Part shown: positions 41,401 to 52,264 of the stretch, piece after piece
Layout: every line of letters starts with the position of its first letter
Position numbering within the stretch: position 1 is the stretch's first letter
Source: Seminavis robusta
Lineage: Eukaryota > Bacillariophyta > Bacillariophyceae > Naviculales > Naviculaceae
DNA length: 64,000 bases
Reading direction: 5' to 3'
Assembly: GCA_903772945.1 (NCBI GenBank)
Contig: CAICTM010000325.1
Location: forward strand, 1-64,000
The notes under the pieces: generated by a model
What the model was told of the DNA's origin: nothing
Databases searched by the model: none
Seen by the model: the letters and a program-made list of their open reading frames with translations, nothing else
Translations under genes and position numbers: made by a program

Positions 41401-44400
41401 TTATGCATCCATCGTTTCAGAATTCGTTCCTCCGTCGTCAGCACGAAGCGATAAAAGATCGGCAAGCATTTTCGTCAATTGGTCCGGTTTGCACGGCAAT
41501 GGCTTCAATATGAAATCATCGGCGCCAGCCTTGACGAATCTCTCACGAATGTCATTGGCCGAGAGACCGCATATTACCGACCGAATGCCTCGGGATCGCA
41601 GCTGTTGGATGGTTTCCGTTCCCAGCAGCTGCTTGTTGACGCTCGACATGTACATATCCATAAATATCAAATCGTAGCTTTTGGAAGCACACATTTCCAA
41701 TGCCGTTTCTCCACAGGACGCCTCTTCTATGCACCACGATGGTACGGCACGCTTCGTCGCACGAACAAAAAGTTTTCGAAGCATGGCGTCGTCGTCTGTA
41801 AAGAGGACCGAAAGACCTTGCGGAAGTAGGCCTTGCGGGGCAGCCGCGGGGGGCTTGTCAGATGGCGAGGAAACCAAAGGAGATGGCTGTATAGTACTCG
41901 AAGATGGGGCAAGGCTTGGTTCACTCGGCGGCACCATGGGAGCGGCGGGAAGGACCGGGGTACTCTTTGAATCCGCCTCTCCTTCTACTTCGCTAGATGC
42001 GGGCGAGCTGGATTTGCTGTCTTGCATTTCCGATATCCGAATGGAATCATCCAAGAGTCTAACCCCTGGCATAGCAGTGCCCTCAACAGAAGCCCTTGTA
42101 GTTTCGGCCATGGTGGCAAAGGTATCGTCATCCTTGCGCATGGTCTTCGAAACAGCAGTATCAATGTCCAGAGGAGCGGCATTGACTTCCACCACAAACC
42201 GGGCTCCAGGAAGTCCCTTCAAAGAACTGTGATAGTCTTGATCCAACCAAATATCACCGTCCATCAAATGCATGAGTTTCTTGCAGAGACACAAACCCAC
42301 TCCCGTGCCCTGACTGAGCAAATCCAAACTTTCTTGGTACTTGTCAAAGATAGTTTTGCGTTTCTCCTTGGGAATGCCTGTACCGGAATCTTCGACATAG
42401 ATACGGCATTGATTCGTTACAGGGTCCACTTCAGCCCTCAGACGAACGTATCCATGTTGCACAAACTTGGTAGAGTTGCGTGCCAAATTGAGAACAACTT
42501 GCTTCAGGCGAATCTTGTCACTCATAATGACCAAATCCGTGGGATCACACTCCACCAGAAGTTGAAAGTTGGAAGCACGATTGTACAATATCGACGCGAC
42601 GGGTTGCAAGATATCGCGAAGGACATCCGTGGGTGCCATGTTGATTTTGATTTTGCCACTGGATGCTCGATGGGTATCCAGCACTGTCACGAACGGGGCG
42701 AAAGGGAGGGTTAGACGACGAATCAATCCGAGCACTACAGTGTGCGGTACGGCGAGAAAGTTGGAACGTACTGGACCGTAAAAAGTCATTGATAAAGTTC
42801 AAACTGGAGTTGACCACGCGCAGATCATTGCACACATCTTGGCGTGTTTCAGCATCCTCCAGCAACTGCTTGGGATCATCCATGACAGCGGATGTGACAA
42901 AGGAACATGCCGTCATGGCTACGGCGAGCGGGTTTCGGACCTCTATCAAAACAAATAAATGTGTGAGCCTGGTGCATGAACACACAAAGATGTTCCAGAC
43001 GTGTCGTACGGTGTTCCTTACCATGAGACATGAACTCGTTGAGCTCTCGCTCGGCCGAGGCGGCACGTTGGGCATTGGTAATGACTTTTTCCATCATGAT
43101 TTCTTGTCGCCTTTCCACTAGATACGAAAAGAGCACAAACAAGACAGACGCCAAGACAAATGCCGCCACAAAGGCCATCATGAACCCCACCGGCTCGTTG
43201 GTGACAAATTCATCGCGGGTTTCCACCGAAGGATAGACCCGCAACGTGTATTCGACCGAGTCACTCAACGACACGGATGTGTAGGGTCGATTCCGCGGTC
43301 CCGCCCGGGCGTCCAAGTAGGAATGAATGCTCTCGGCGTATTCGTAGGCATCAAATGATGGATCGTGAAAGTCCCCAAACCCCAAAAACGTGGCCTGCGG
43401 TCCGTCGATTTGAAAGGAAAAGAATTGATTCAAGGAATTCTGTACGACGCAAATGATACCCTGCGGTGCTCCGTGTGCCGGTAAGAGATTGGAAAACAGC
43501 ACTTTCCAATAGATGCTGGTGGCCAAGACGCCTTTGACGGATCTGGATTCCGAGGAGGCGAGTAGGGAATCAAAGACAGGATAAGTCAAGTAGGTACTGG
43601 GACCATTGATTAAGCTTTCCGTGTCTTGACGGTATTGGGAAAGCTTGAGATTCTTTTCTTGACCGGCCTTAAAGTAATCACTTGGAGGTACCGAGGCTGT
43701 ATTGATGAGAGCCTTTTGTTCGCGCGTCATGGTCCCAATGAGGTCCGGAGCCAAGATGGGTAGCTTGGCCCAATTGGTGTTGAGGGTCTTTTGCTTGGCA
43801 TGGTTGATGGGACTTCTTTGCCTGTGGTACGTATAATAAAGCAGAGTAAAGGTGGGGTAAGTGTGCCGAGGAGGAGGAGTAGAAAGCAAGGAAAGGAGGA
43901 AGATTTGACTCACCACAAGACCATGAAGGGTCCCGCTCCCACGGAATCATCCGAGGGCACCCCTTTTTGGTTACTAAAGATTTTTGGATGGTATCCTGTC
44001 CCATCGTCTAGAATGGTCACCCCAGACAAGTCCTGCTTGGGAGCCTGTACCGGTACTTTGGTGGCGTTCTGGTTGTTGGAGGTACTAGTAGTATCGACGT
44101 GAAACTCTTCATCCTGCAAGGTTCGATACCGTTGATCCCTGACAAAGGAGTCATCAATCTGGAATCGCTTGTCCCCGGCATAGTCTTCCCAATCTTCTCG
44201 TTGCAAGTCTGTCACAAAGGGCATCCAATGCACAATGTGACTGCCCGATACGGACCTTAGATGAGAACCAAAGAGTTCAAAGTCGGGTACCGTAACGTAG
44301 GGAAAGCTCAGATTGTGTTGGACGGCATAGGACGTAATGTAGCTGGAGAGCGTCGTCGAAGCTTGCAGGTTCTTCTCCACTGTGCCATGAAACTTGTCCA

Positions 44401-44701
44401 TGATTTCCAAGGCGGCATCTTCAAACAACGTCGAAAAGGTGGCTTCTTGCGCGTTGCGGGTATACAAAAAGACCGAGGCGGCCACTACAGCGCCAGTGAC
44501 CAAGAGCAAGCTCAAAAAGCAGAGCCGCAGGCCGTGAATGGCTCGAGTTTGCCGGCGAGCCAGTCGTCGCATCGATACCTTTTCGGACTGCAAGTCGCTG
44601 TAGTCGGAGCTCATGTTCTCATCAATGTTATTGTCCGACATCTTGTCTGTCTCGGAGGTTGTGGCTTTGGTGGCGTTCAATTTACTCAGTGCGGACAGCA
44701 T
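41401..44701 (-). CDS. membrane hybrid histidine kinase with receiver domain
   Basis: Four exons, 44701-43914, 43821-43022, 42942-42772 and 42683-41401, with introns of 92, 79 and 88 bp, give 1013 residues. A first TM helix (FLSLLLVTGAVVAASVFLY) and a second (GFMMAFVAAFVLASVLFVLF) enclose a roughly 400-residue sensor region, possibly CHASE-like. Then come the dimerisation helix with phospho-His in FMSH/EVRNPL, and the ATPase with N box (VVLNLARNSTKF), G1 (VEDSGTGIPKEK) and G2 (GTGVGLCLCKKL). After a Ser/Pro-rich linker, a receiver domain has LFTDDDAM, the acceptor Asp in IFMDMYMS and the Lys in FILKPLP. All key residues are present, so it should be an active phosphorelay sensor at a membrane. 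The ligand is unknown. Confidence 0.9.
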
Positions 44702-45439
44702 GGTCTGGTTCTGCTTTGTTTGTAATTGCTAGCTATCTGGTAGTACTTCTTCTGCGGTTCGATACTATTAGGTGCGGTACCTCTGTGAGACTGGGGGCGA
44801 GTTTGGCTATTGGTCGCTCTTCGAGTGAAGTGATGCAATTTTTTTATTGCGAAGGACCCTCGCACGGAAGCGAAGGATTTGAAGCATGGGCTGTACGGTA
44901 CTAGCTAGTACTTGTACCATGGCAACTTTCTTCAACTTGATAGTTGATCTTTTGCCCAATTTAATTAAAGGACTATGATGATTCGGGTTATGACTCAATT
45001 CAAGTTCCCAAGATACTTATAAAGGCGAGCCAACAATAATTGCATGGCTTTTCTCTACGTACTCCTTTGTAGTGGCTTTCTAAAAGCTATGCCCTTTTTC
45101 TTCATGCGGAACTAGTTGCCAGCTGTCGTCACAAGACCCAGTGTCAACAGAGCGTGTAAAAGGGGAAAAGGTGTTGAATCAGGTTGAAGTCTTAGGGTTA
45201 GAGAAGAAACCTAGTAACCTTGTGTAGGGTTAGAGCTTCTCATAATGTATCCATGTTTCAAACAGCTGGAACCTTCCCACCGTTGAAGAATGACGAGGCC
45301 CTAGAAAAGATCGGCATCATCATCATGCATCAACCAACCAGGCCTCAGGATCCAGGATGCTATCTGCTACCACTTCTCTACATACATGCATTCTGTAGTA
45401 ATTGTTGTGTGAGAAGAAAGAAAGAAAGAAAGAGAGACA
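44702..45439. promoter_or_regulatory. divergent upstream region of the histidine kinase and acyl-CoA synthetase genes
   Basis: The 738-bp interval lies between two divergent ATGs. It contains two TTAGGGTTAGAG-type telomere-like bits near 45192 and 45226 and an (AAAG)n purine run just before the synthetase start. No specific element can be named. Confidence 0.4.
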
Positions 45440-47437
45440 ATGGCACCCAGCAGTACGAAATCCCTCCACACTCCCCTGACCTACGCGGTGGCTGCTTGGG
45501 GTAGCATTGCCGCCACAACCTGTTTGATCCGATGGCACAAGCGTCGCTCCATCAAAGCCCGTGAAGGACGGGTGGCACAAAATATGGGGTTAATGCCTCA
45601 AGTCCAAAATGTCGTGGATGCCCTGGCATGGCGAGCGGCCAATACTCCCAACGATTTGGCGTTGGAAGCGGCCGATGGAACTGCTCAGTACACGTGGGAA
45701 GAGTATTATCAGCAAGTCCAACAGTTTGGCCGATCGCTCTTGGCCATGCCCAAGAGTGGCAAGCAATGTGGAGTTGCCATCCATGCTTTTAATGAACCAC
45801 GATGGTTCTTTGCTGCCATTGGAGCATTGGCGGCCGAATGGACCATTAGTGGTATTTATCTTACCAACACGTATCCCCAAGCCGCTCATGTCCTCAAGAC
45901 ATCGGCGGTCAAAGTGTTGGTATTGGAATCACAAGAACTATTGGATTCCACGTATGCGACGGTCTTGACGGATTTTCCAGAATTGACGGTAGTACTCTTG
46001 CAGGGTGCTGCTAGTATCAGTACGGGAGGAAAAGATCGTGTCGTGACCTACGAGGAATTTTTAAAAGCCAACAACAACAATACTACCACGCTCAAAACCC
46101 CAAAGAGCTTGGATCCCGACACGGTCATTACCAATATCTTCACGTCGGGTACCACGGGAAATCCCAAAGCGGTGGAATTAACTCACATGTGCGCCTATTC
46201 GGTCTGTGCCATGATGCATTCGCGGATCCCGCTCGATACCACCACCAAAGTCGTCTCCTACTTGCCATTGAGTCATATTGCTGCCATGGGGATTGATGTC
46301 TTTTCCTCCATCTTTTGTGGCGCCAGTGTCCATTTCGCCGACAGCAATGCCTTGCGAGGCAGTCTCAAGGATACTCTTTTACGAGTCCGACCCACACTCT
46401 TTTTTGGAGTCCCTCGTGTGTGGGAAAAAATGAGCACGGCCATGCAGCAAAAGGCCGCCGAATCCTATGCCAAACCCGTCACGGGTGCCATTCTCAAATC
46501 CATTGGAACGGCCGCCAAGGCCGTTGGTAGGGCTTGGTGGAGTTCCACCACACCGGAATGGGTCAAGTGCGGCTTTTTGGTCGTGCCCTTTGGCTTTTTC
46601 AAAATTTTGGCGTACAAAAAGGTCCGGCGAGGGTGTGGCTTGGATCGATGCCGATTGCTCTTTACGGGCGCCGCTCCCTTGCCAACCGATACCTTGTGGT
46701 ATCTTCGATCGCTCGATATGCCACTCTTGGAAGTCTTTGGAATGTCCGAGTCCACGGGGGCCATTGCTGTTTGCGGACCCAACGACTTTGATCGACCCCT
46801 CGGTTCCTGTGGGGCAGCCTTGCCCATGGGACAGTTGACCATTGCGCCCGAGGATGGTGAGATTCTCTGGAAGGGACAGAATAACATGATTGGGTACAAG
46901 GGTCTACCTGCTGCCACCAAGGCCACCTTGAATCCCGAGACTGGCAATCTGCACACTGGGGATATCGGCAAGGTTGATTCGGACGGATACGTCTACATTA
47001 CGGGACGCAAAAAAGACCTCATCATTACGGCGGGAGGAGAAAACGTGGCTCCCACTCCAATTGAAGAGGCCATCATGTCCCTCTTGAATGGCAAAGCCGG
47101 CCATGTTGTGTTGGTGGGTGATCAACGAAAGTTCCTGACCGTGCTGATTGCCCCCACGGAGAATGGCACAATGCCAACTCAAGAACAGGTCGAAGCGGCC
47201 ATGAAGGAATACAATACCAATCATGCCAAATCACGGGCTCAACGGGTGCAGAAAGCACATGTGTTGGAGTCCCCATTGGACGTTCAGACGGGAGAGCTGA
47301 CACCAACCATGAAGGTGAAGAGAGCCTTTGTGTTGGAGAAATTCTCCAAGGATGTCAATGCCATGTATGAAGATGGATCCTCCAAGCTGGTTGGGTACAC
47401 GAGCATGAACATTGGAAATCTAGCCTCGGCAATCTAA
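45440..47437 (+). CDS. long-chain acyl-CoA synthetase (bubblegum-like AMP-binding enzyme)
   Basis: The 665-residue, intronless protein activates fatty acids to acyl-CoA with ATP, feeding lipid synthesis or beta-oxidation. An N-terminal hydrophobic segment (TYAVAAWGSIAATTCLI) may anchor it to a membrane. AMP-binding motifs are clear: FTSGTTGNPKAVELTH (P-loop), SYLPLSHIAAMGID, LEVFGMSESTGAI, and GRKKDLIITAGGENVAPTPI near the C terminus. The GGENVAP form is typical of the ACSBG (bubblegum) branch. Length fits the family. It starts 738 bp from the divergent histidine kinase gene. Confidence 0.93.
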   Translation: MAPSSTKSLHTPLTYAVAAWGSIAATTCLIRWHKRRSIKAREGRVAQNMGLMPQVQNVVDALAWRAANTPNDLALEAADGTAQYTWEEYYQQVQQFGRSLLAMPKSGKQCGVAIHAFNEPRWFFAAIGALAAEWTISGIYLTNTYPQAAHVLKTSAVKVLVLESQELLDSTYATVLTDFPELTVVLLQGAASISTGGKDRVVTYEEFLKANNNNTTTLKTPKSLDPDTVITNIFTSGTTGNPKAVELTHMCAYSVCAMMHSRIPLDTTTKVVSYLPLSHIAAMGIDVFSSIFCGASVHFADSNALRGSLKDTLLRVRPTLFFGVPRVWEKMSTAMQQKAAESYAKPVTGAILKSIGTAAKAVGRAWWSSTTPEWVKCGFLVVPFGFFKILAYKKVRRGCGLDRCRLLFTGAAPLPTDTLWYLRSLDMPLLEVFGMSESTGAIAVCGPNDFDRPLGSCGAALPMGQLTIAPEDGEILWKGQNNMIGYKGLPAATKATLNPETGNLHTGDIGKVDSDGYVYITGRKKDLIITAGGENVAPTPIEEAIMSLLNGKAGHVVLVGDQRKFLTVLIAPTENGTMPTQEQVEAAMKEYNTNHAKSRAQRVQKAHVLESPLDVQTGELTPTMKVKRAFVLEKFSKDVNAMYEDGSSKLVGYTSMNIGNLASAI

Positions 47438-47830
47438 TGTAACCGGTCCAATGGTGCTTCCGCGTCTCGTCTTTGTGGATTCTACATCATGAATGCATAA
47501 CTTGATTCTCAGACAATAATACTCTAGCTAGATCTTGAAAAACAGACACAAATTGTTTACAACAGTCACGATATCCTTGGCTAGCTAGCTTGTTTCGTCC
47601 CTCGACGTGGTTTGGTGGATAGCTGCGACGAGTGACGATTCAAGTGTCCTGGGTCCGCCATCCAACTTTGACAACACCAGTAGCTTTTCCAAATAACGCT
47701 CAAGCACCCACACTTTCTAATGTGATTTGTGTTCATAATGACGGATCTGAGATTACTCTCCTTCTAGCTAGAAGTCAGAATAACCAGCTGCAAGTCTACA
47801 TGATGGCACTACAAGTCACCTTTTTCGTCG
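47438..47830. other. intergenic, convergent 3' ends
   Basis: About 390 bp with a GCTAGCTAGCTTG run near 47580. Nothing coding is supported. Confidence 0.5.
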
Positions 47831-48940
47831 TCAATGCTGTTCCTTTTTAGTTTCCCTGTACTTCTTGACGATTCTCTGTCCGTCATAACCCGCCGGTAGT
47901 ACCGAGCTTGCCTGTGAGCTCCAACGTGGCGCTCCCATGTTGGATGCTGACTGTGGACCCATAGCTCGTTCCAGTATAGCCCCAGCTGATGGAGGCCAAA
48001 CCCGAAGGATGACCCGACCCAAAATCATAGAGGCAGGCACTGTGCCGTAGTTGCGAGAATCATTGGAGTTCATGCTATTGTCTCCTTCGAGCCAAACATG
48101 TCCGTCAGGAACCTTTTTGAGACGTTTCCGTTGTCGTGCTGTGGCTCTCGCAGTTCGTCCTAAAAAGTGTGATGCTGTAAACTGGCTTCGTTTCAGAATG
48201 ATTTCATCTCCTGGTAGACCAATGACCCGCTTGCAGACTGTGCCAGGTTTTAATGGATTCTCTGCAACAACAATGTCTCCCACGGAAATGCCCGTTCGTA
48301 TATTGCTGAATAATCGAGTCCATTTCCCCTCTTGGGGCATTTCATTGATGGGTATGTACGGTTGATGCCATTCACTTGGATTGGAGTGTTCCCGTTGCAG
48401 TTGCCTGGCAGATTGAATTCGTTCCTGGGTGGCACAACCGCCTTGCATCCCGTATAACTTGGGTGTGATACGTTCTACCAGTATAATCTCTCCGAATGAC
48501 TGCATTGTGGGTAGCATGGATGGTCCGTCACACATAACCAAAAAGAATCCGTATTCGTTGATAAAATAGTAGCATCCATAAGCCAGTGCCAATCGGTAGA
48601 GCAAAATGCCAGAATCACGAGCCATTTCTTGGCATTCTTTCCAGGTCAAATCCTTGATCCCGTTTCGAATTTCTCGTAGCTCTTGAACCATATCATCTTT
48701 CCATCCATTCCAGAAACCTTTGTCGTTGTTTTGTTCTCCTTTTTGACTGAGGCGTCTGCCTTTAATGTTGTGTTTTCTCGTTCGTTGTTGGGGTATCCGC
48801 CTTGGAAGCAAACTCGAGTTCCTCAAGCTACCTGTGGCATGACGCCGAAACGGCAATGGAAATCTTGTAATAGTTACTGATGATAATCGAGAGATGGGAC
48901 GATGGTAACGGGGTAACAGCATCCTCGACATAAACATCAT
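47831..48940 (-). CDS. S26 signal-peptidase-like protease, probably mitochondrial inner-membrane peptidase
   Basis: The 369-residue protein starts at the ATG at 48940 (MMFMSRMLLPRYHR). The first 70 residues are rich in Arg and lack acids, like a mitochondrial presequence. A hydrophobic segment (ILLYRLALAYGCYYF) precedes the catalytic Ser in CDGPSMLPTM; the general-base Lys lies in VCKRVIGLPGDEI. The family's later boxes follow: VPDGHVWLEGDNSMNSNDSR and MILGRVILRVWP. These fit the Imp1/Imp2 branch, which removes sorting signals from proteins exported to the intermembrane space. A 60-residue insert between the Ser and Lys boxes is longer than usual. A plastid processing peptidase is the main alternative. 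Confidence 0.85.
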   Translation of the reverse strand: MMFMSRMLLPRYHRPISRLSSVTITRFPLPFRRHATGSLRNSSLLPRRIPQQRTRKHNIKGRRLSQKGEQNNDKGFWNGWKDDMVQELREIRNGIKDLTWKECQEMARDSGILLYRLALAYGCYYFINEYGFFLVMCDGPSMLPTMQSFGEIILVERITPKLYGMQGGCATQERIQSARQLQREHSNPSEWHQPYIPINEMPQEGKWTRLFSNIRTGISVGDIVVAENPLKPGTVCKRVIGLPGDEIILKRSQFTASHFLGRTARATARQRKRLKKVPDGHVWLEGDNSMNSNDSRNYGTVPASMILGRVILRVWPPSAGAILERAMGPQSASNMGAPRWSSQASSVLPAGYDGQRIVKKYRETKKEQH

Positions 48941-49359
48941 GGCTGCAGATACATGTAGATGTGGTGCGGTGCTGCCCGCAATGAAACCATTGGCTGTTGG
49001 ATCGTTGCATCGATCGTTGGATCTTCGATGAGAAAAGTGCGAAAAAGCAAAGTTTAGCCTTAACCTCAACGTAAATCAGCAAAGCAGCAAGCAATGACGT
49101 CCGGAATGGATACCGAGTTGGTCACACTGGTCAACTTGAAGCCACATCATCGTTTCCATGCTCACTGGCGTCCCATCCTCCAATCACCATCGCCTCACGC
49201 CACACCTTTTCCTCTTTCGAAGCAAATCAGAACCCTGCACAGCTCCTTGCTCTTGCCACTTTGTGTACTCCAGCGGTGTGATTACGATCACAAACACAAC
49301 AATTTGCCGTCACCAAAAAAGATTCGTCAGTAGTCAGGTTTAATTAAAAGGAGATAACC
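48941..49359. promoter_or_regulatory. divergent upstream region
   Basis: A 419-bp interval between the divergent peptidase and TLC-domain genes. Frames open in it on both strands look like chance. No element can be named. Confidence 0.4.
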
Positions 49360-50430
49360 ATGTGCCAACCAAGCAGTATGAAGGATCAAGTCAAGCTACC
49401 AAAAGAAGATGATGTTCCCCCGAATTTTCTGGCAAAGAGATGGGTGGGCTTCTACCATGCAGTTCCTAGGATAAACTTTCCCTTTACCGAACTGGATATT
49501 TCCATTTCCCTCTGCAGTGCAGTCTTCCTCACGGTGGTGCGATATACCATTCTATTTCTCATGAGGACTCAGTTGGACTGGCCCAAGGATGACATTTTGA
49601 CTGTTGGTTCCCTCGCTGCCATTGTCCACTCCTTGATTCTGGTTCCAGGTCTGGGCGTGGCGCTCACGTCACAGCCATATCAGCCCACAGCCCATATCTC
49701 GACATATCCACAATGGTGGCAAGATCTCGTTGACGCGCTGCTGCAGTTCTGTACAGGGTACATGGTCTATGACACGTGCACATCCTATCTGATTTCCAAA
49801 GGACCCTTGAATCTCCAAGGAGCCGATTTTCTTTTCGTGGGACACCATATTGTCACAACCGTCTACATGACCCAGTGTCGAGTACTCCAAGCAGGACATA
49901 CATCTGCCATGATTTGGTACGTTTTTGCAATGGAATGGACGCAACAAAGCTAAAAAACTTGGCAAAGATGGAATTGTCTTGCGCCCGCTGATATTGGCTT
50001 CTCTCACTTACACTTGCATTTTTGATTCGATTCATATGGTTTAATATTGTTATCTTCTGACAACAGCATGTTTTGGGGGGAGTTTTCCAATCCCTTTCAA
50101 AATGGTACCTACACTCTTTCTAAGGCTATGCAGTTGCCCTGCTGCAATGGTGCTTTCACGCAGCAACTCCATTCTGTTATCCAGTTCTTCTTTGCTCTCA
50201 CCTATTTTGGGATTCGAGCCATTATTGCTCCCGTCTACTTTGCCCACGTCACGTACTGTTTGCTATTTGCAAACACAAGGACAAATATCCCCTTGGTGAC
50301 TCGAATCTTTTGGATAGTGATGATTTGGGGAGTTGAGGCGGGAAGTTATGCTTGGATTGTCAATTGCTTTTACATGCTTCAGTCATATGTTGGGATGACA
50401 CCTGCTGGGGAATTTACCAACGAACTATAG
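49360..50430 (+). CDS. TLC-domain multi-pass membrane protein
   Basis: Exons 49360-49916 and 50067-50430 (150-bp intron, phase 2) give 306 residues. The join reads SAMIC/MFWGEFSNPFQN, which matches the conserved TLC stretch before the last helices. Hydrophobic helices occur at ISISLCSAVFLTVVRYTILF, VGSLAAIVHSLILVPGLGV, the FVGHHIVTTVYM segment and FFALTYFGIRAIIAPVYF. The HH in GHHIVTT sits where TRAM/LAG1/CLN8 proteins have conserved His residues. TLC proteins act in ceramide synthesis or lipid transport in the ER; which applies here cannot be decided. The start might also be the second ATG at 49378. Confidence 0.8.
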
Positions 50431-50981
50431 ATCCGCCGAATCACCTCTAGTATACAACAAAACCACACTGAAAGGAACAACACAAACAACATCTCTCACA
50501 TTCTGCTTGGGTATTAGAAGCACTAGAAAAACTTATTAGCATTTCTATCCTGTTGTGCATTGGCAGCTTGTGGTGTTGCGGCTACACACATATTTTGCAA
50601 CGACCACAATGCAGCAGTGACTATTGTCGTGGTCATTCAGTAATGATTCGATTCAAATAAATGTTGATGTGAGGCTACAGGATGAGCTTGAAGAGTTCCT
50701 CAGAAACTGCTCATTGGCAAAAATCGCCCAACAAGATTTCATTCCTACACCAGAATTCTATCATTGCCCGGTGCTAGCTACTGTAGCAACTTGTGGCATT
50801 GCGATCGTGACGAAGGTTTGTGATCCAATAAGTATATTAGTTACATTGAAACGCTGGGGCGGTAAACCGAATCTCTGGAGTGAGGGTGGAAATTATTGGC
50901 TCCTACCCTAATAAAGCTGCAGCTAGAGCCATCAAGCAAATGGTGGCTGGCAATAAAGTTGCCAGCAAGCTACATTCCATT
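50431..50981. other. intergenic, convergent 3' ends
   Basis: About 550 bp. A frame at 50624-50911 lacks an ATG start and protein-like features. Nothing else is seen. Confidence 0.5.
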
Positions 50982-51857
50982 TTAATATTGAAGATCGTCA
51001 GCTCCTGGGATGAATTCGGTGATGAAGACGGGGAAATCGACCTCACGTTCTTGGAGTGCCTTGCCCAACTTGTACAAATGCACCACGGCGGCTTCGACTT
51101 CCTTGGGTCCAGCGCACCACAAGTCAACTCTCTGACACATGAGCAAAGCATTCTTTGCCCGTTCAAATTCCTTATCGGGTCCACTGGTGAAGGTAGCCTC
51201 TAGTTCCTCACTGGAGTCCTTCAAGCTAAAATAGGTTGCCAGTTTGGACTGAACCTCTGGATCATCTCTCCACCCAGGTTTCTCTTCGTCCAAAAATGGC
51301 TTTTCCGGGTCAAATCCTGGAATGGAGAATCGTTCCACTAGCAATTTCTCCCAGGGGAATTTCATGTAATCCTGGGCCGCCTCGACACGAGCTTGACTAA
51401 TGGTGCCATTGGCATCACGGAATTTATTTTCTTGGACCATGAATCCCAACAAATGTTGCGTGGTCCAATCCAACTGTGTCGTGACAGCCGGCATGGCGTT
51501 GTCCGTGGTGCGCATCAAGAGAGGCATCTCTGGATTCAACAGCTTGAGCTCTTCGTAGTTCTCCACATACCAAGTCCTGATGGGTGAGAAGCAAGCAAGC
51601 AAGCGAAGAGAGGAAAATCAGAAATCCAAAAGCATCACAATCAGATCCTCCGAGCTGAGGAATCTCCAATACTCCGTCGAACTCCTTCTTCTCCTACGTG
51701 CTCACTATGATAGTAGCTAGGAACGACCAAAGGAATCGACAATGACAATCGCGATCATCATCAGCACTTACATCACTCCTTTGGAGGATGGACTCTTGGG
51801 ACAAGCGAAGAATCGCAACGCCGGAAGATGTCTCGATAGCCCTGCCTTCCACGACAT
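50982..51857 (-). CDS. NDUFA2-like (B8) complex I subunit with a C-terminal extension
   Basis: Exon 1 (51857-51772) encodes MSWKAGLSRHLPALRFFACP and more; a 195-bp GT-AG intron (phase 2) joins it to exon 2 (51576-50982), for 226 residues. The thioredoxin-like CI-B8/L51 domain is seen in TWYVENYEELKLLNPEMPLL followed by MRTTDNAMPAVTTQLDW, the pattern of NDUFA2, a peripheral-arm subunit of mitochondrial complex I. NDUFA2 is usually about 100 residues, so the last 120 residues here (from about YMKFPWEKLLVERFSIPGF) are an extra domain. The first exon was recovered by hand from the upstream sequence. It is divergent from the ankyrin gene across 407 bp. Confidence 0.82.
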
Positions 51858-52264
51858 GGTTTCCTTTTCTTCTGCTACGAATAAGGGACTACTATCTTTT
51901 CAGTGGTGGTTTCAAGAGTGCTCTGTGGCTACCGTATCGGCCGTCGGCTGTTGGCTTGTGTGGCGTCATGGCCGTCGGATGTCGGCTGCTGCGATCGTCG
52001 CAGTCTTTAACCCTAACTCCAAGGGAAATTTAAAGCAAAAGCTAGCACAGCTGATCAGACATATTAAAAAATAGGGTTCAGGGTTTGTTCCATTTTTGCC
52101 GCCTTTTTTTGTCATTGGCCTGGTTTGCGACGTTGGGACGGTCCGGATCACGTTCCTTTTTCGCTGGCGGCAGAAGAGCTGAGCAAGAAGCAAGGTATGC
52201 ATCACTTTTCGAGCTGCTGTCATCATAGTTTGGGACTAGAAGAACAATAAAGGTTCTTTTGACA
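51858..52264. promoter_or_regulatory. divergent upstream region of the NDUFA2-like and ankyrin genes
   Basis: The 407-bp interval holds TTTAACCCTAACTCC near 52008 and TAGGGTTCAGGGTTTG near 52073, which resemble the telo-box (AAACCCTAA) found in plant promoters of housekeeping genes. That link is an inference. Confidence 0.4.

Noticed and set aside
49094-49343. Plus-strand frames just upstream of the TLC-domain gene
   Set aside because: They lie in the 5' leader between divergent genes and have no protein-like pattern.
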